A stretch of 13,791 nt of DNA from Nocardioidaceae bacterium (GTDB lineage: Bacteria; Actinomycetota; Actinomycetes; Propionibacteriales; Nocardioidaceae): positions 1 through 13,791 of the forward strand of contig JAICRS010000055.1 in NCBI GenBank assembly GCA_025966335.1, read 5' to 3'. Positions 1 through 8,195 of this stretch are shown here, in pieces (the stretch's first letter is position 1; each line of letters begins with the position of its first letter). The notes below the pieces were generated by a model that had not been told where the DNA came from, made no database searches, and saw nothing but the letters and a program-made list of their open reading frames with translations. Both the position numbers and the translations under genes were made by a program.

Positions 1-499
1 CCTCGACGTTGACCTGGAAGAGGTTGCGCAGGTCGTAGATGCTCGGGGCGGTGTTGCCGAGGACCCGCTGCTGCTCGACAGAGGCGGGCTCGGTGTCGCC
101 CTGGACGACGATCAGCCGCATCAGGTCGGCGCGGTGCTCGCCGGGCACCTCCTGCCAGGCGGGCTCACCCAGGTGCTTGCCGAAGTTCACCGTGCGGTCC
201 GGGTCCTTCTCGGCCAGGAAGATGCCCCAGCGGTACTCCTCCATGGGCACGTGGTCGAAGTGCGCCCAGCCGTCCCGGCCGACGGCGATCGCGGTGCGCA
301 GGTAGACGTCCTTGGTCGGCAGCGCCGGGCCGAGCGTCTTCCACCAGTCGATGAACTTCGGCTGCCAGGCCTCGAGTGCACGCTGCAGGCGGCGGTCGCC
401 CGCGAGGTTCACGTTGTTGGGGATCCGCTCGGTGTAGTCGATCTTGCTGAGCGGGCCGGTCGGTGCGGGCGCGGGGCCGGTACGGGCGTCAGTGGACAT
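1..499 (-). CDS. boxB: Benzoyl-CoA 2,3-epoxidase subunit BoxB (N-terminal 166 codons, cut by the window edge)
   Basis: BoxB is the di-iron oxygenase component that, with the reductase BoxA, epoxidises benzoyl-CoA to 2,3-epoxybenzoyl-CoA in the cytoplasm. Only the first 166 residues are present; the frame runs off base 1. I recognise the family from segments such as KIDYTERIPNNVNL (res 19-32), DVYLRTAIAV (64-73), GWAHFDHV (77-84), YRWGIFLAEKDPDRTVNFG (89-107), AWQEVPGEHRADL (114-126) and QGDTEPASVEQQ (133-144), then NLFQVNVE at the edge. The Glu of QGDTEPAS (E137) should be a di-iron ligand; the next ligand motif (EEGRH) falls just outside. The ATG is chosen because AGGAG precedes it by 7 nt. 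The N-terminus has about 17 extra Ala/Pro/Thr-rich residues compared with the Azoarcus protein as I recall it. It follows boxD on the same strand after 83 nt that seem to hold its own promoter. Confidence 0.93.
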   Translation of the reverse strand, partial: MSTDARTGPAPAPTGPLSKIDYTERIPNNVNLAGDRRLQRALEAWQPKFIDWWKTLGPALPTKDVYLRTAIAVGRDGWAHFDHVPMEEYRWGIFLAEKDPDRTVNFGKHLGEPAWQEVPGEHRADLMRLIVVQGDTEPASVEQQRVLGNTAPSIYDLRNLFQVNVE

Positions 500-506
500 G
501 GCGTGT

Positions 507-511
507 CTCCT
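507..511 (-). promoter_or_regulatory. Ribosome binding site of boxB
   Basis: AGGAG on the minus strand (CAGCAGGAGACACGCC then ATG), 7 nt before the boxB start codon. It supports the chosen ATG at 499. Confidence 0.75.
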
Positions 512-542
512 GCTGTCTGGAGTAGTTTCTGCTGCACATTAA

Positions 543-571
543 GTTCTACACTTCATCTGCGATCTTGCCAA
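543..571 (-). promoter_or_regulatory. Candidate sigma-70-type promoter of boxB
   Basis: On the minus strand TTGGCA (571-566) is followed after 17 nt by TAGAAC (548-543), 44 nt before the boxB ATG. The hexamer lies within TGTAGAACTT (550-541), in a conspicuously AT-rich stretch between boxD and boxB. Similar TGTAG-centred elements stand before the SDR gene and the binding-protein gene. It is a pattern match only, but it implies that boxB and genes to its left can be transcribed independently of boxD. Confidence 0.5.
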
Positions 572-582
572 GAGTTTGTCGA

Positions 583-2148
<1,566 letters not shown>

Positions 2149-2155
2149 GTCTGGT

Positions 2156-2161
2156 CCTCCT
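2156..2161 (-). promoter_or_regulatory. Ribosome binding site deciding the boxD start
   Basis: AGGAGG on the minus strand, 7 nt before ATG 2148. The frame stays open upstream to 2238, but no comparable site precedes the Met codons there, so translation most likely starts at 2148. Confidence 0.8.
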
Positions 2162-2180
2162 CGGTCCAGTCGTGGAAGAA

Positions 2181-2195
2181 GCCGCGGTCCGCGGC
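2181..2195. repeat. Perfect 7-1-7 bp palindrome in the SDR-boxD gap
   Basis: GCCGCGG-T-CCGCGGC lies in the 55-nt gap between the SDR stop (2204) and the boxD start (2148). As RNA it could fold into a 6-bp stem with a 3-nt loop, or act as a protein-binding palindrome. No U-run follows, so it is not a normal intrinsic terminator. GGCCGCCGG also appears twice as a direct repeat nearby (2193-2201 and 2212-2220). In DNA this GC-rich it could be incidental. Confidence 0.4.
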
Positions 2196-2203
2196 CGCCG
2201 GCG

Positions 2204-2929
2204 TCATCGAAGGCCGCCGGTGGCATCGAGCACCGCACCGGTCACCCAGGCGGCGTCGTCGGCGCAGAGCAGCATCACGGCGCCGGCGATGTCCTCGGGC
2301 GTGCCCAGCCGGCGCATCGCGTTCGCGGCGGCCATCGCCTCGATCGCCCGCGGCGAGGTCACGTTGCGGAAGTAGGGGGTGTCGGTCGCGCCGGGACGGA
2401 TCACGTTCACGGTGACGCCGCGCCCGGCGAGCTCCTTCGCCGCGACGCGGCTGGCCGCCTCGAGGCCTGCCTTGGCGGCGGCGTACGTCGACTGGCGGGC
2501 CGGCGCGACGTCGGCGGCGGCACTGGACAACATCACCACGCGGCCGCCGTCCGCGACGCGTCGGGCCGACTCGCGCAGCACCAGGAGCGCCGAGCGCAGG
2601 TTCAGGGCGAGCGAGGCATCGATGTCCACGGCAGTGAGCTCCGCGATCTTCGGGTAGTCCCATCCGCCGACGCAGTTCACCACCACGCTCAGCTCACCGA
2701 GCTTCTGCGCCGCGTCGAAGGACGCCAGCACTCCGTCCTCGGTGGCCGCGTCGGCCTGGACGGTCTCGACTGTGGCTCCGGCCTCGGCGAGCTCGGTGCG
2801 CAGCGCCTCGGCCCGTTCCCGGTCGCGGTGGTAGCCGATGGCCACGGCATGCTCGTCCGCCAGGCGGCGTGACACCGCAGCGCCGATGCCGCCACTTCCT
2901 CCCAGGACGAGAGCGGACGGTGCAGGCAT
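2204..2929 (-). CDS. SDR-family NAD(P)-dependent oxidoreductase
   Basis: Classical short-chain dehydrogenase/reductase of 241 aa. Visible elements are the dinucleotide-binding GGSGGIG (res 10-16, in place of TGxxxGIG), NCVGG (85-89, in place of NNAG), Asn110, catalytic Ser136 (MLSSAAA), Tyr149 and Lys153 (YAAAK), then NVIRPG and a C-terminal GAVLDATGG typical of 3-oxoacyl-ACP-reductase-like SDRs. The substrate cannot be read off. Its place directly upstream of boxD suggests an oxidoreductase step connected with the benzoyl-CoA pathway or with a peripheral aromatic precursor, but no SDR is an accepted core box enzyme. The ATG at 2929 is chosen over one at 2968 because GAGG stands 8 nt ahead and the upstream option lacks a ribosome binding site and would overlap the promoter. 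It is probably the first gene of an SDR-boxD unit. Confidence 0.85.
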   Translation of the reverse strand: MPAPSALVLGGSGGIGAAVSRRLADEHAVAIGYHRDRERAEALRTELAEAGATVETVQADAATEDGVLASFDAAQKLGELSVVVNCVGGWDYPKIAELTAVDIDASLALNLRSALLVLRESARRVADGGRVVMLSSAAADVAPARQSTYAAAKAGLEAASRVAAKELAGRGVTVNVIRPGATDTPYFRNVTSPRAIEAMAAANAMRRLGTPEDIAGAVMLLCADDAAWVTGAVLDATGGLR

Positions 2930-2969
2930 GGCGGACCTCGCAATGATGGCGGCGGACGACTGACCCATC

Positions 2970-2996
2970 AGACTACAGATGTGCTGTGATCCGCAA
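2970..2996 (-). promoter_or_regulatory. Candidate promoter of the SDR-boxD unit
   Basis: On the minus strand TTGCGG (2996-2991) and TAGTCT (2975-2970) are separated by 15 nt; the -10-like hexamer is part of TGTAGTCT, 40 nt before the SDR start. The 15-nt spacing is short but identical to that of the binding-protein promoter near 8240. An inverted repeat (2985-3009) covers its -35 element. Pattern match only. Confidence 0.42.
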
Positions 2997-3009
2997 GACG
3001 GATGTCACA
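2985..3009. promoter_or_regulatory. Candidate operator: imperfect 25-bp palindrome between divergent genes
   Basis: The arms TGTGATCCG and CGGATGTCACA flank CAAGA. The core ATCCG-N5-CGGAT (2989-3003) is perfect and the outer TGTGA/TCACA are also inverted (2985-2989, 3005-3009). It sits in the 167-nt divergent region between the SDR and thioesterase genes, over the leftward -35 element and beside a rightward TATGAT. The right arm GATGTCACA recurs as GGTGTCACA (8203-8211) before the binding-protein gene, which would fit one regulator acting on both. The regulator is not in the window. Confidence 0.45.
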
Positions 3010-3015
3010 TATGAT
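2987..3015 (+). promoter_or_regulatory. Weak candidate promoter of the thioesterase gene
   Basis: TATGAT at 3010-3015 is a good -10 match, 81 nt before the ATG. The best-placed -35 (TGATCC, 2987-2992, spacer 17) is poor, so the site may need an activator bound at the adjacent palindrome. Confidence 0.3.
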
Positions 3016-3096
3016 CAGGACGCCCCTCGGTCCCCCGAGAGGGCGTCGCGGGATGCGGGATACTGATCGCGACACCCACGCAGAAGGAGCACCCCC

Positions 3097-3498
3097 ATGC
3101 AGTTCGACCCCGACACCGACCTCGGACCGTACGGCGAGGCCCTCGGCCTGGAGTTCAAGACGGTCGGAGGTGACGAGGTCACCGCGATCTGGTCCGCCCG
3201 GCCGGAGCTGCACCAGCCCTTCGGCATCGTGCACGGCGGCGCCTACTGCAGTGTCGTGGAGACGCTGGCCAGCATCGGCGCAGCGCTCTGGTACGGCGAC
3301 CGCGGCAAGGTGGTCGGCGTGTCCAACACCACCGACTTCTACCGGGCGATGAGCGAGGGCAGCCTGACCTCGACCGCGACGCCGGTGCACCGCGGCCGCT
3401 CCTCACAGGTGTGGGTGGTCGAGACCGAGGACGGCGACGGGCGGCTGGTCGCCCGCGGCCAGGTGCGGCTGCACAACCTCGAGGCGCCGGCGAGCTGA
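3097..3498 (+). CDS. PaaI / 4-hydroxybenzoyl-CoA thioesterase-type hotdog acyl-CoA thioesterase
   Basis: Single hotdog-fold domain of 133 aa, a normal length for the family. The central segment GIVHGGAYCSVVETLAS (res 43-59) carries the HGG turn and the Glu (E55) that is the catalytic acid/base in Arthrobacter-type 4-hydroxybenzoyl-CoA thioesterase (FcbC). The following SNTTDFYRAMSEG (76-88) and HRGRSSQVW (98-106) also resemble that protein as I remember it. It should hydrolyse an aromatic acyl-CoA to free acid and CoA in the cytoplasm. Beside boxB/boxD a rescue role is likely: releasing CoA from dead-end or toxic benzoyl-CoA or epoxide intermediates, as proposed for PaaI and for the Azoarcus benzoyl-CoA thioesterase. 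AAGGAG at 3084-3089, 7 nt ahead, sets the ATG. It is transcribed divergently from the SDR and convergently with livF. Confidence 0.85.
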   Translation: MQFDPDTDLGPYGEALGLEFKTVGGDEVTAIWSARPELHQPFGIVHGGAYCSVVETLASIGAALWYGDRGKVVGVSNTTDFYRAMSEGSLTSTATPVHRGRSSQVWVVETEDGDGRLVARGQVRLHNLEAPAS

Positions 3499-3516
3499 GG
3501 CGGCCGCCGTCTCAGC
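3494..3516. terminator. Shared hairpin between convergent thioesterase and livF genes
   Basis: GCTGAGGCGG, loop CCG, CCGTCTCAGC: a 10-bp stem on the plus-strand RNA (one G-U pair) and nearly as good on the minus-strand RNA (one A-C mismatch). Both stop codons lie in the arms: thioesterase TGA at 3496-3498 and livF TGA at 3514-3512. No U-tract follows in either direction, so it would be a hairpin-only bidirectional terminator or 3'-end stabiliser, as is common in high-GC actinobacteria. Confidence 0.6.
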
Positions 3517-4222
3517 CGACGCCGAGCAGCGCCTGCGCCCGCGCTCCGTCACGGCGGAACTCCGCCACCGAGCTCTCGTGCACGATGCTGCCCTTGGTCA
3601 TCACCGCGACCCGGTCGGCCACGTCGAACGCCAGCCGCAGGTCCTGCTCCACGATGAGCACCGCCAGCCCGGTCCGCGCCAGGTCGATCAGGATCTCACC
3701 GACCTGCTCGACGATCGTCGGTGCCAGGCCGTCTGAGGGCTCGTCGAGCAGCATCAGCCGCGGTGAGCACAGCAGCGCCCGGCCGATCGCGAGCATCTGC
3801 TGCTCACCACCGGAGAGCTGGGAGCCGAGGTTGGTCCGGCGCTCGCGGAGCCTCGGCATCAGGTCGTAGACCCGTTCGACGGTCCACTCGCCGCCCTTGC
3901 GGACCGCGATCTCCAGGTTCTCCTCGACGGTGAGCGGTGCGAACACCCGGCGGCCCTGAGGGACGATCGCGACGCCCGCGTTCGACACCACGTGCGGCTG
4001 CTTCCCGGTCACGTCGCGTCCGTCGACGTACACGTGGCCGGAGGTGGCCTTGACCATCCCCATCACCGTCTCGATGAACGTGGTCTTGCCGACGCCGTTG
4101 CGGCCGAGCAGGGTGACCGCCTCGCCCGCACGGACCCGCAGCGAGACCCCGTTCAGCACGCGGCTGCCGGCGTAGCCCGCCACCAGGTCCTCGACCTGGA
4201 GCAGCGCCTTCTCCCCGGTCAT
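3512..4222 (-). CDS. livF: Branched-chain/aromatic-acid ABC transporter ATP-binding protein LivF
   Basis: Second ATPase of the five-gene importer, 236 aa, the usual LivF length. Motifs: Walker A GRNGVGKTT (40-48), Q-loop VPQGRRVF (87-94), signature LSGGEQQM (136-143), Walker B LMLLDEPSDGLAP (156-168), and a VEQDL switch region (191-195) where LivF proteins typically have Gln instead of His. It powers import with LivG at the cytoplasmic face of LivH/LivM. The start is set by the ATGA junction with livG (4-nt overlap, 4219-4222), so translation is probably coupled; no strong Shine-Dalgarno is seen. Last gene of the leftward operon; its stop lies in the hairpin shared with the thioesterase gene. 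The substrate (probably an aromatic acid such as benzoate) is inferred from the neighbours. Confidence 0.92.
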   Translation of the reverse strand: MTGEKALLQVEDLVAGYAGSRVLNGVSLRVRAGEAVTLLGRNGVGKTTFIETVMGMVKATSGHVYVDGRDVTGKQPHVVSNAGVAIVPQGRRVFAPLTVEENLEIAVRKGGEWTVERVYDLMPRLRERRTNLGSQLSGGEQQMLAIGRALLCSPRLMLLDEPSDGLAPTIVEQVGEILIDLARTGLAVLIVEQDLRLAFDVADRVAVMTKGSIVHESSVAEFRRDGARAQALLGVG

Positions 4223-5022
4223 GCCACGGTCCCGAACAGCGGCTCCTCGGAGCGGGGCTTGCCGAGGTAGGCCTCGCGGACCGCCTCGTCCGCGCGGACC
4301 TCCTCGGGGGTCCCGTCCGCGATCAGCCGGCCCGCGGAGAGCACGCTGATCCGGTCCGCCAGCCGGAACACCACGTCGAGGTCGTGCTCGACGACGACGG
4401 TGGTGATCTCCGCCGGCAACGACTCCACGACCTCGGAGAAGCGCTCGGTCTCGGCCGCGGACATGCCGGCGGTGGGCTCGTCGAACAGCACCAGGCTGGG
4501 ATTGCAGGCCAGCACCAGGCCGACCTCGAGCTGGCGTCGTTCGCCGTGCGACAGCGCTCCGCAGAGGGCTTCCTTGCGGTCCGTGAGCCCGACCGAGCCG
4601 ATGTGGCGGAGGGCGGCCTCGGTGATCCGCCGGTCCCGTCGCGGGTTCGGCCACGGCCGCTTGGGGCTGCCCTCCGCGCGCTCGACAGCCAGCCGGGCGT
4701 TGTCGAGGACGCTCATGCCGAGGAAGAGGCTGGAGTGCTGGAAGGTGCGCACCAGACCGACGCGGGCCCGGCCCACCTCGGTCAGTCCGCTGACGTCCTG
4801 CCCGTCGAAGAACACCGTGCCCTCGGTGGCGCGCTGGGTTCCGGCGACGACCGAGAACAGGCTGGACTTGCCGGCACCGTTGGGGCCGATCAGCGCGTGC
4901 CGACCACCGCGGCGCACGCGCAGCGAGACGTGGTCGACCGCGGCCAATGCTCCATAGCGGAGGGTCAGCTCCTCGAGCACGAGGATGTCGTCCCCGGCGC
5001 CGGCTGCTGAGGTGCTGGTCAT
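4219..5022 (-). CDS. livG: Branched-chain/aromatic-acid ABC transporter ATP-binding protein LivG
   Basis: First ATPase of the importer, 267 aa. Motifs: Walker A GPNGAGKSSL (46-55), Q-loop VRTFQHSSLF (91-100), signature LSHGERRQLE (157-166), Walker B LVLFDEPTAGM (177-187), switch His213 (VVVEHDLDVV) and the LivG-typical C-terminal REAYLG (249-254), followed by an extra 13-residue tail. The ATG at 5022 is chosen because AGGAAGG lies 8 nt ahead and the ATG overlaps the livM stop (ATGA, 5019-5022); an upstream in-frame Met would overlap livM further. Signature LSHGE in place of LSGGE is normal for LivG. Confidence 0.92.
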   Translation of the reverse strand: MTSTSAAGAGDDILVLEELTLRYGALAAVDHVSLRVRRGGRHALIGPNGAGKSSLFSVVAGTQRATEGTVFFDGQDVSGLTEVGRARVGLVRTFQHSSLFLGMSVLDNARLAVERAEGSPKRPWPNPRRDRRITEAALRHIGSVGLTDRKEALCGALSHGERRQLEVGLVLACNPSLVLFDEPTAGMSAAETERFSEVVESLPAEITTVVVEHDLDVVFRLADRISVLSAGRLIADGTPEEVRADEAVREAYLGKPRSEEPLFGTVA

Positions 5023-6080
5023 GCGGTGTCCCTTCCTGTGGCGGACCTGCGTCTCCATCGGGCTCCCGCGATCCCTCGGGGCAGCGTGTAGACGGCGACC
5101 ACGAACAGGACGCCGAGCATCAAGGCCCCCTTCCCGTCGACGTAGGCCGAGAGCCAGTCGCGCACGAGCACCACGACGGCGGCACCGATGGCAGGGCCCC
5201 ACAGCGTTCCGGCTCCGCCGAGGACGACGCTGAGCAGCGCGAAGGCCGCCACGTCGAAGCCGAGGTCGCCGGGTGAGAAGAACCGGGTCTGGGCGACCCA
5301 GGCGGTGCCGGCCGCACCCGCGATACCGCCGGCGACGACGTACGCCGCCAGCTTCACCGGGTAGGTGTGCTGACCGATGGCGTGCAGGCGTTGCTCGCCG
5401 TCACGGACACCGCGCATCGAACGTCCCAGCGGGGACTTGAGCACCAGGTAGGCGACCAGCAGCCCGACCAGGAACACCCCGAGGACCCACCAGTAGACGT
5501 AGCCCGCGAGCAGCAGCGGTTCGCCGCCGGGGACGAGGGTGACCGCCGGGATGCCGGCCAGCCCGTTGCTGGCGCCGACCACACTGAGCGAGTCGGCGAC
5601 CTGGTGCACCAGCTCGCCGATCGCCAGCGTCACCATCAGGAACACGATCCCTGACGTGCGGACGGCGATCGCTCCGGTGAACAGGGCGAGTACGGCGGCG
5701 GCGCCGACTCCGGCCGCGACCTGGACGAAGCCGTTGTCGGTGATGTGGATGCCGACCAGGCCGGCGGTGTAGGCACCGGTGCCGAAGTAGGCGACCTGTC
5801 CGAGGGTGGGCATCCCGGTGACCCCGGTGAGCAGGTCGACGCTGATCACCAGCAGCGCGAAGGCCAGCATCCGGCCGGCGAGGCCGATCGGGTACGGCGC
5901 GAGGAACAGCGGCAGCGAGGCCAGGACCAGCAGCACTACCCCCAGCGCGACCCGGGGAAGCACGACGTGCCGGGAGCGCGACGACCAGCCGCGGTCCCGG
6001 TCCGGGTCGCGCGTCTTGGTGTCCTCGCCGTCGACGTCGGCGCCGGCATCGGGGTCGTCACGGACGGTTCTGGCTTCCAT
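5019..6080 (-). CDS. livM: Branched-chain/aromatic-acid ABC transporter permease LivM
   Basis: Polytopic inner-membrane permease of 353 aa. A strongly charged N-terminal stretch of about 35 residues, rich in Asp and Arg, precedes the first membrane segment (LPRVALGVVLLVLASLPLFL, about 43-62). Several further hydrophobic helices follow and the family motifs are visible: LTGVTGMPTLGQVAYFGTGAY (about 85-105), LVTLAIGELVHQVADS and the EAA-like loop SPLGRSMRGVRDGEQRLHAIG with a downstream GGAGTLWGPAIGA. It pairs with LivH to form the channel. AGGAG 7 nt upstream supports the ATG, which shares one base with the livH stop (TGATG, 6082-6078). The charged N-terminus is longer than in typical LivM. Confidence 0.92.
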   Translation of the reverse strand: MEARTVRDDPDAGADVDGEDTKTRDPDRDRGWSSRSRHVVLPRVALGVVLLVLASLPLFLAPYPIGLAGRMLAFALLVISVDLLTGVTGMPTLGQVAYFGTGAYTAGLVGIHITDNGFVQVAAGVGAAAVLALFTGAIAVRTSGIVFLMVTLAIGELVHQVADSLSVVGASNGLAGIPAVTLVPGGEPLLLAGYVYWWVLGVFLVGLLVAYLVLKSPLGRSMRGVRDGEQRLHAIGQHTYPVKLAAYVVAGGIAGAAGTAWVAQTRFFSPGDLGFDVAAFALLSVVLGGAGTLWGPAIGAAVVVLVRDWLSAYVDGKGALMLGVLFVVAVYTLPRGIAGARWRRRSATGRDTA

Positions 6081-6961
6081 CAGTGGGCTCCTGTCTTGGC
6101 CGGGAGCAGTCCGCGGGGACGGGTGAGGAGCACGAGCGCCATCGCCCCGAAGAGCAGGAAGGACGCGTACTCGGACAGCATGGCGACGCCGAGGGTCTGC
6201 AGCTGGCCGACGAGCAGGGCACCGACCAGTGCCCCCTTCAGGGACCCGAGACCACCGACGACGACGACCACCAGTCCCAGCAGGAGCACCGTGTCGTCGA
6301 GGCCCGGCTGGGCACCGAGGATGGGCGCGGCGAGCAGCCCGCCGATCGATGCCAGCGCCGCGCCGACGCCGAAGACGCCGCCGAGCACCAGGTTGGTCCG
6401 GATCCCGATCGCCTCGACCATGGCCCGGTCGGCCACGGTGGCGCGCACCATCGCGCCGACCCGGGTGCGTTCGAGCACCAGGTAGAGCAGGATCGCGATC
6501 ACCGCGCTGACCGCGATGATCGACAGCCGGTAGAGGGGGTACTGCCGGCCGAGGATGCTGACCGCCCCGTCCAGCCCGGCCGGCGCCGGCACCGACTCGA
6601 CGTCGGCGCCGAAGATCTCGCGCAGGACGTCCCCCGCGATCAGTGCGACACCGAGCGTCAGCAGAGCCTGGCGCAGGTGGTCCTTGACCGAGGAGGTCAT
6701 CACCGCGAGGACGCCGCCGATCACGAGGCCGACGGCCGCGGCCGCCAGGACCGCCACGATGAAGTTGGGCATCGTGGCGGACCCGTCGAGCAGCGCGACA
6801 CCGATGTAGGCGCCGGTCAACGACACCGCGCCGTGCGCAAGGTTGAGCACGTTCATGGTGCCGAAGATCAGCGACAGACCGACTGCGATCAGGAACAGCA
6901 CGGCAGCGAGGGCCACGCCGTTGATCATCGTCAGGGCATTGGCGTCGAGCCAGGAGAGCAT
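6080..6961 (-). CDS. livH: Branched-chain/aromatic-acid ABC transporter permease LivH
   Basis: Membrane permease of 293 aa, typical LivH length, with about eight hydrophobic segments. Family signatures: INGVALAAVLFLIAVGLSLIFG (13-34), MNVLNLAHGAVSLTGAYIG (36-54), LERTRVGAMVRATVADRAMVEAIGI (EAA-type coupling loop facing the ATPases) and VVVVVGGLGSLKGALVGALLVG near the C-terminus. It starts only 6 nt after the binding-protein stop; an AGGA overlapping that TAG stop (TAGGACGCC then ATG) serves as ribosome binding site, which suggests translational coupling. The stop overlaps livM by one base. Confidence 0.92.
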   Translation of the reverse strand: MLSWLDANALTMINGVALAAVLFLIAVGLSLIFGTMNVLNLAHGAVSLTGAYIGVALLDGSATMPNFIVAVLAAAAVGLVIGGVLAVMTSSVKDHLRQALLTLGVALIAGDVLREIFGADVESVPAPAGLDGAVSILGRQYPLYRLSIIAVSAVIAILLYLVLERTRVGAMVRATVADRAMVEAIGIRTNLVLGGVFGVGAALASIGGLLAAPILGAQPGLDDTVLLLGLVVVVVGGLGSLKGALVGALLVGQLQTLGVAMLSEYASFLLFGAMALVLLTRPRGLLPAKTGAH

Positions 6962-6967
6962 GGCGTC

Positions 6968-8185
6968 CTACTGCTCGAGTTCGCCGAGGACAGCGTTCCC
7001 GAGGACGCCGTCGACTTCTTGCACCTCACGCTGGTAGTAGGGCTGGTCCGGGTTGTGGTTCTCGTCGAAGCTCCACGTGCCCCGGGGGCTGTCGATCTCG
7101 CCGACCCCTTCGAGTGCCTCGGCGAGCCCGGCTCCGTCGGTCGACTCGGCGGACTCGATCGCCTGGTCCAGGACAGCTGCGGCGTCGTACGCCTGCACCG
7201 CGTAGACCGTCGGCGGCTCGTTGTAGGCCGCCTCGTAGGCCTCGACGAACTGTGCGTTGCGCTCCGAGTCGAGCAGGTTGCTGTAGTGCAGCGAGGTGCG
7301 GACCCCGAGGGCGGACTTGCCCTGCGCGTCGAGCGCGCCACCCTCGGTGAGGAAGCCGGCGCCGTAGAGCTGGATGTTGTCGCCGAGCCCGAACGCGTCG
7401 TACTGCTTCACGAAGTTGACCGCCTCGGCACCCGCGTAGAACACGTAGACGGCCTTGGCGCCGGAGCTGCGGACCTTGTTGAGGTAGGGCTGCCAGTCGG
7501 AGGTGGTGCCGAACGGCGTGAACGCCTCACCGGCGATCTTGCCGCCGGCCGCGGTGAACGACTCGCGGAACCCGTCGACGGACTCGTGGCCGGCGGCGTA
7601 GTCGGCGGCCATCAGGTAGATCGGGTCGCCGCCGAGCTCTTCGGCCACGGCGGCACCGAGGGCCTCGCCGACCTGGCCGTTGGTGAAGGAGGTGCGCCAG
7701 ATGTACGGCGAGGGCGGCGTGGTCAGGTCGTCGGCGCCTGCGTTCGCGATGATCAGGGGGACCTCGGACTGGACGAACGTGTCCTTGAGGCCGAGCGCGG
7801 TCGCGGAGTTCACGATGCCGACGACGGCGGAGACCTGGTCCTGGGTCACGAGCTTGGTGGTGGCCGGTACGCCGGTCTGCGGCGTCTCGCCCTCGTCGGC
7901 CGAGATGATCTCGATGTCGCGGCCGCCGAGCTGGTCCTCGTTCTCGTCGAGGTAGAGCTGGAAGCCCTGCTCCATGTCCTCACCCAGGGAGGAGTAGACA
8001 CCGGAGAGGGGGAGGGCGAGGCCGATCTTGACCGGACCCGAGTCGTCGCCCTCGCCGCCGCCTCCGCCCTCGGAGAGGCTGCCGCCACCACAGGCGGCCA
8101 GCATCAGCAACGAGGCGGCGGCCAGTGCGGTTGGCGCGAGGCCACGGGTACGTCGGGCGCCGCGGCCGGCGGGGAGTGCAGACAC
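6968..8185 (-). CDS. ABC transporter substrate-binding lipoprotein (LivK-type, probable aromatic-acid uptake)
   Basis: Type I periplasmic-binding-fold protein (Peripla_BP_6 / Leu-Ile-Val-binding family), 405 aa. The N-terminus has a basic twin-Arg-containing region, a hydrophobic stretch (LAPTALAAASLLMLA) and a lipobox LAAC with Cys32 as lipidation site, then a Gly/Ser/Glu linker. The mature part begins VKIGLALPLSGVYSSLGEDM, the classic start of the family, and continues with VVGIVNSATALGL, IWRTSFTNGQVGEALG and AVYVFYAGAEAVNFVKQYDAFGL. It is anchored outside the membrane and delivers ligand to LivHM. First gene of the operon. The start is a GTG with AGGAGG 4 nt ahead. Linkage to box genes suggests benzoate or a related aromatic acid; branched-chain amino acids or amides remain possible. 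Confidence 0.9.
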   Translation of the reverse strand: MSALPAGRGARRTRGLAPTALAAASLLMLAACGGGSLSEGGGGGEGDDSGPVKIGLALPLSGVYSSLGEDMEQGFQLYLDENEDQLGGRDIEIISADEGETPQTGVPATTKLVTQDQVSAVVGIVNSATALGLKDTFVQSEVPLIIANAGADDLTTPPSPYIWRTSFTNGQVGEALGAAVAEELGGDPIYLMAADYAAGHESVDGFRESFTAAGGKIAGEAFTPFGTTSDWQPYLNKVRSSGAKAVYVFYAGAEAVNFVKQYDAFGLGDNIQLYGAGFLTEGGALDAQGKSALGVRTSLHYSNLLDSERNAQFVEAYEAAYNEPPTVYAVQAYDAAAVLDQAIESAESTDGAGLAEALEGVGEIDSPRGTWSFDENHNPDQPYYQREVQEVDGVLGNAVLGELEQ

Positions 8186-8189
8186 AAGT

Positions 8190-8195
8190 CCTCCT
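8190..8195 (-). promoter_or_regulatory. Ribosome binding site deciding the GTG start of the binding protein
   Basis: AGGAGG on the minus strand, 4 nt before GTG 8185. It supports a non-ATG start directly ahead of the signal peptide. Confidence 0.8.

Noticed and set aside
2930..2968. Alternative SDR start at 2968
   Set aside because: It adds 13 residues ahead of the Rossmann beta strand, has no ribosome binding site, and would place the start next to the -10 element. The ATG at 2929 has GAGG ahead of it.
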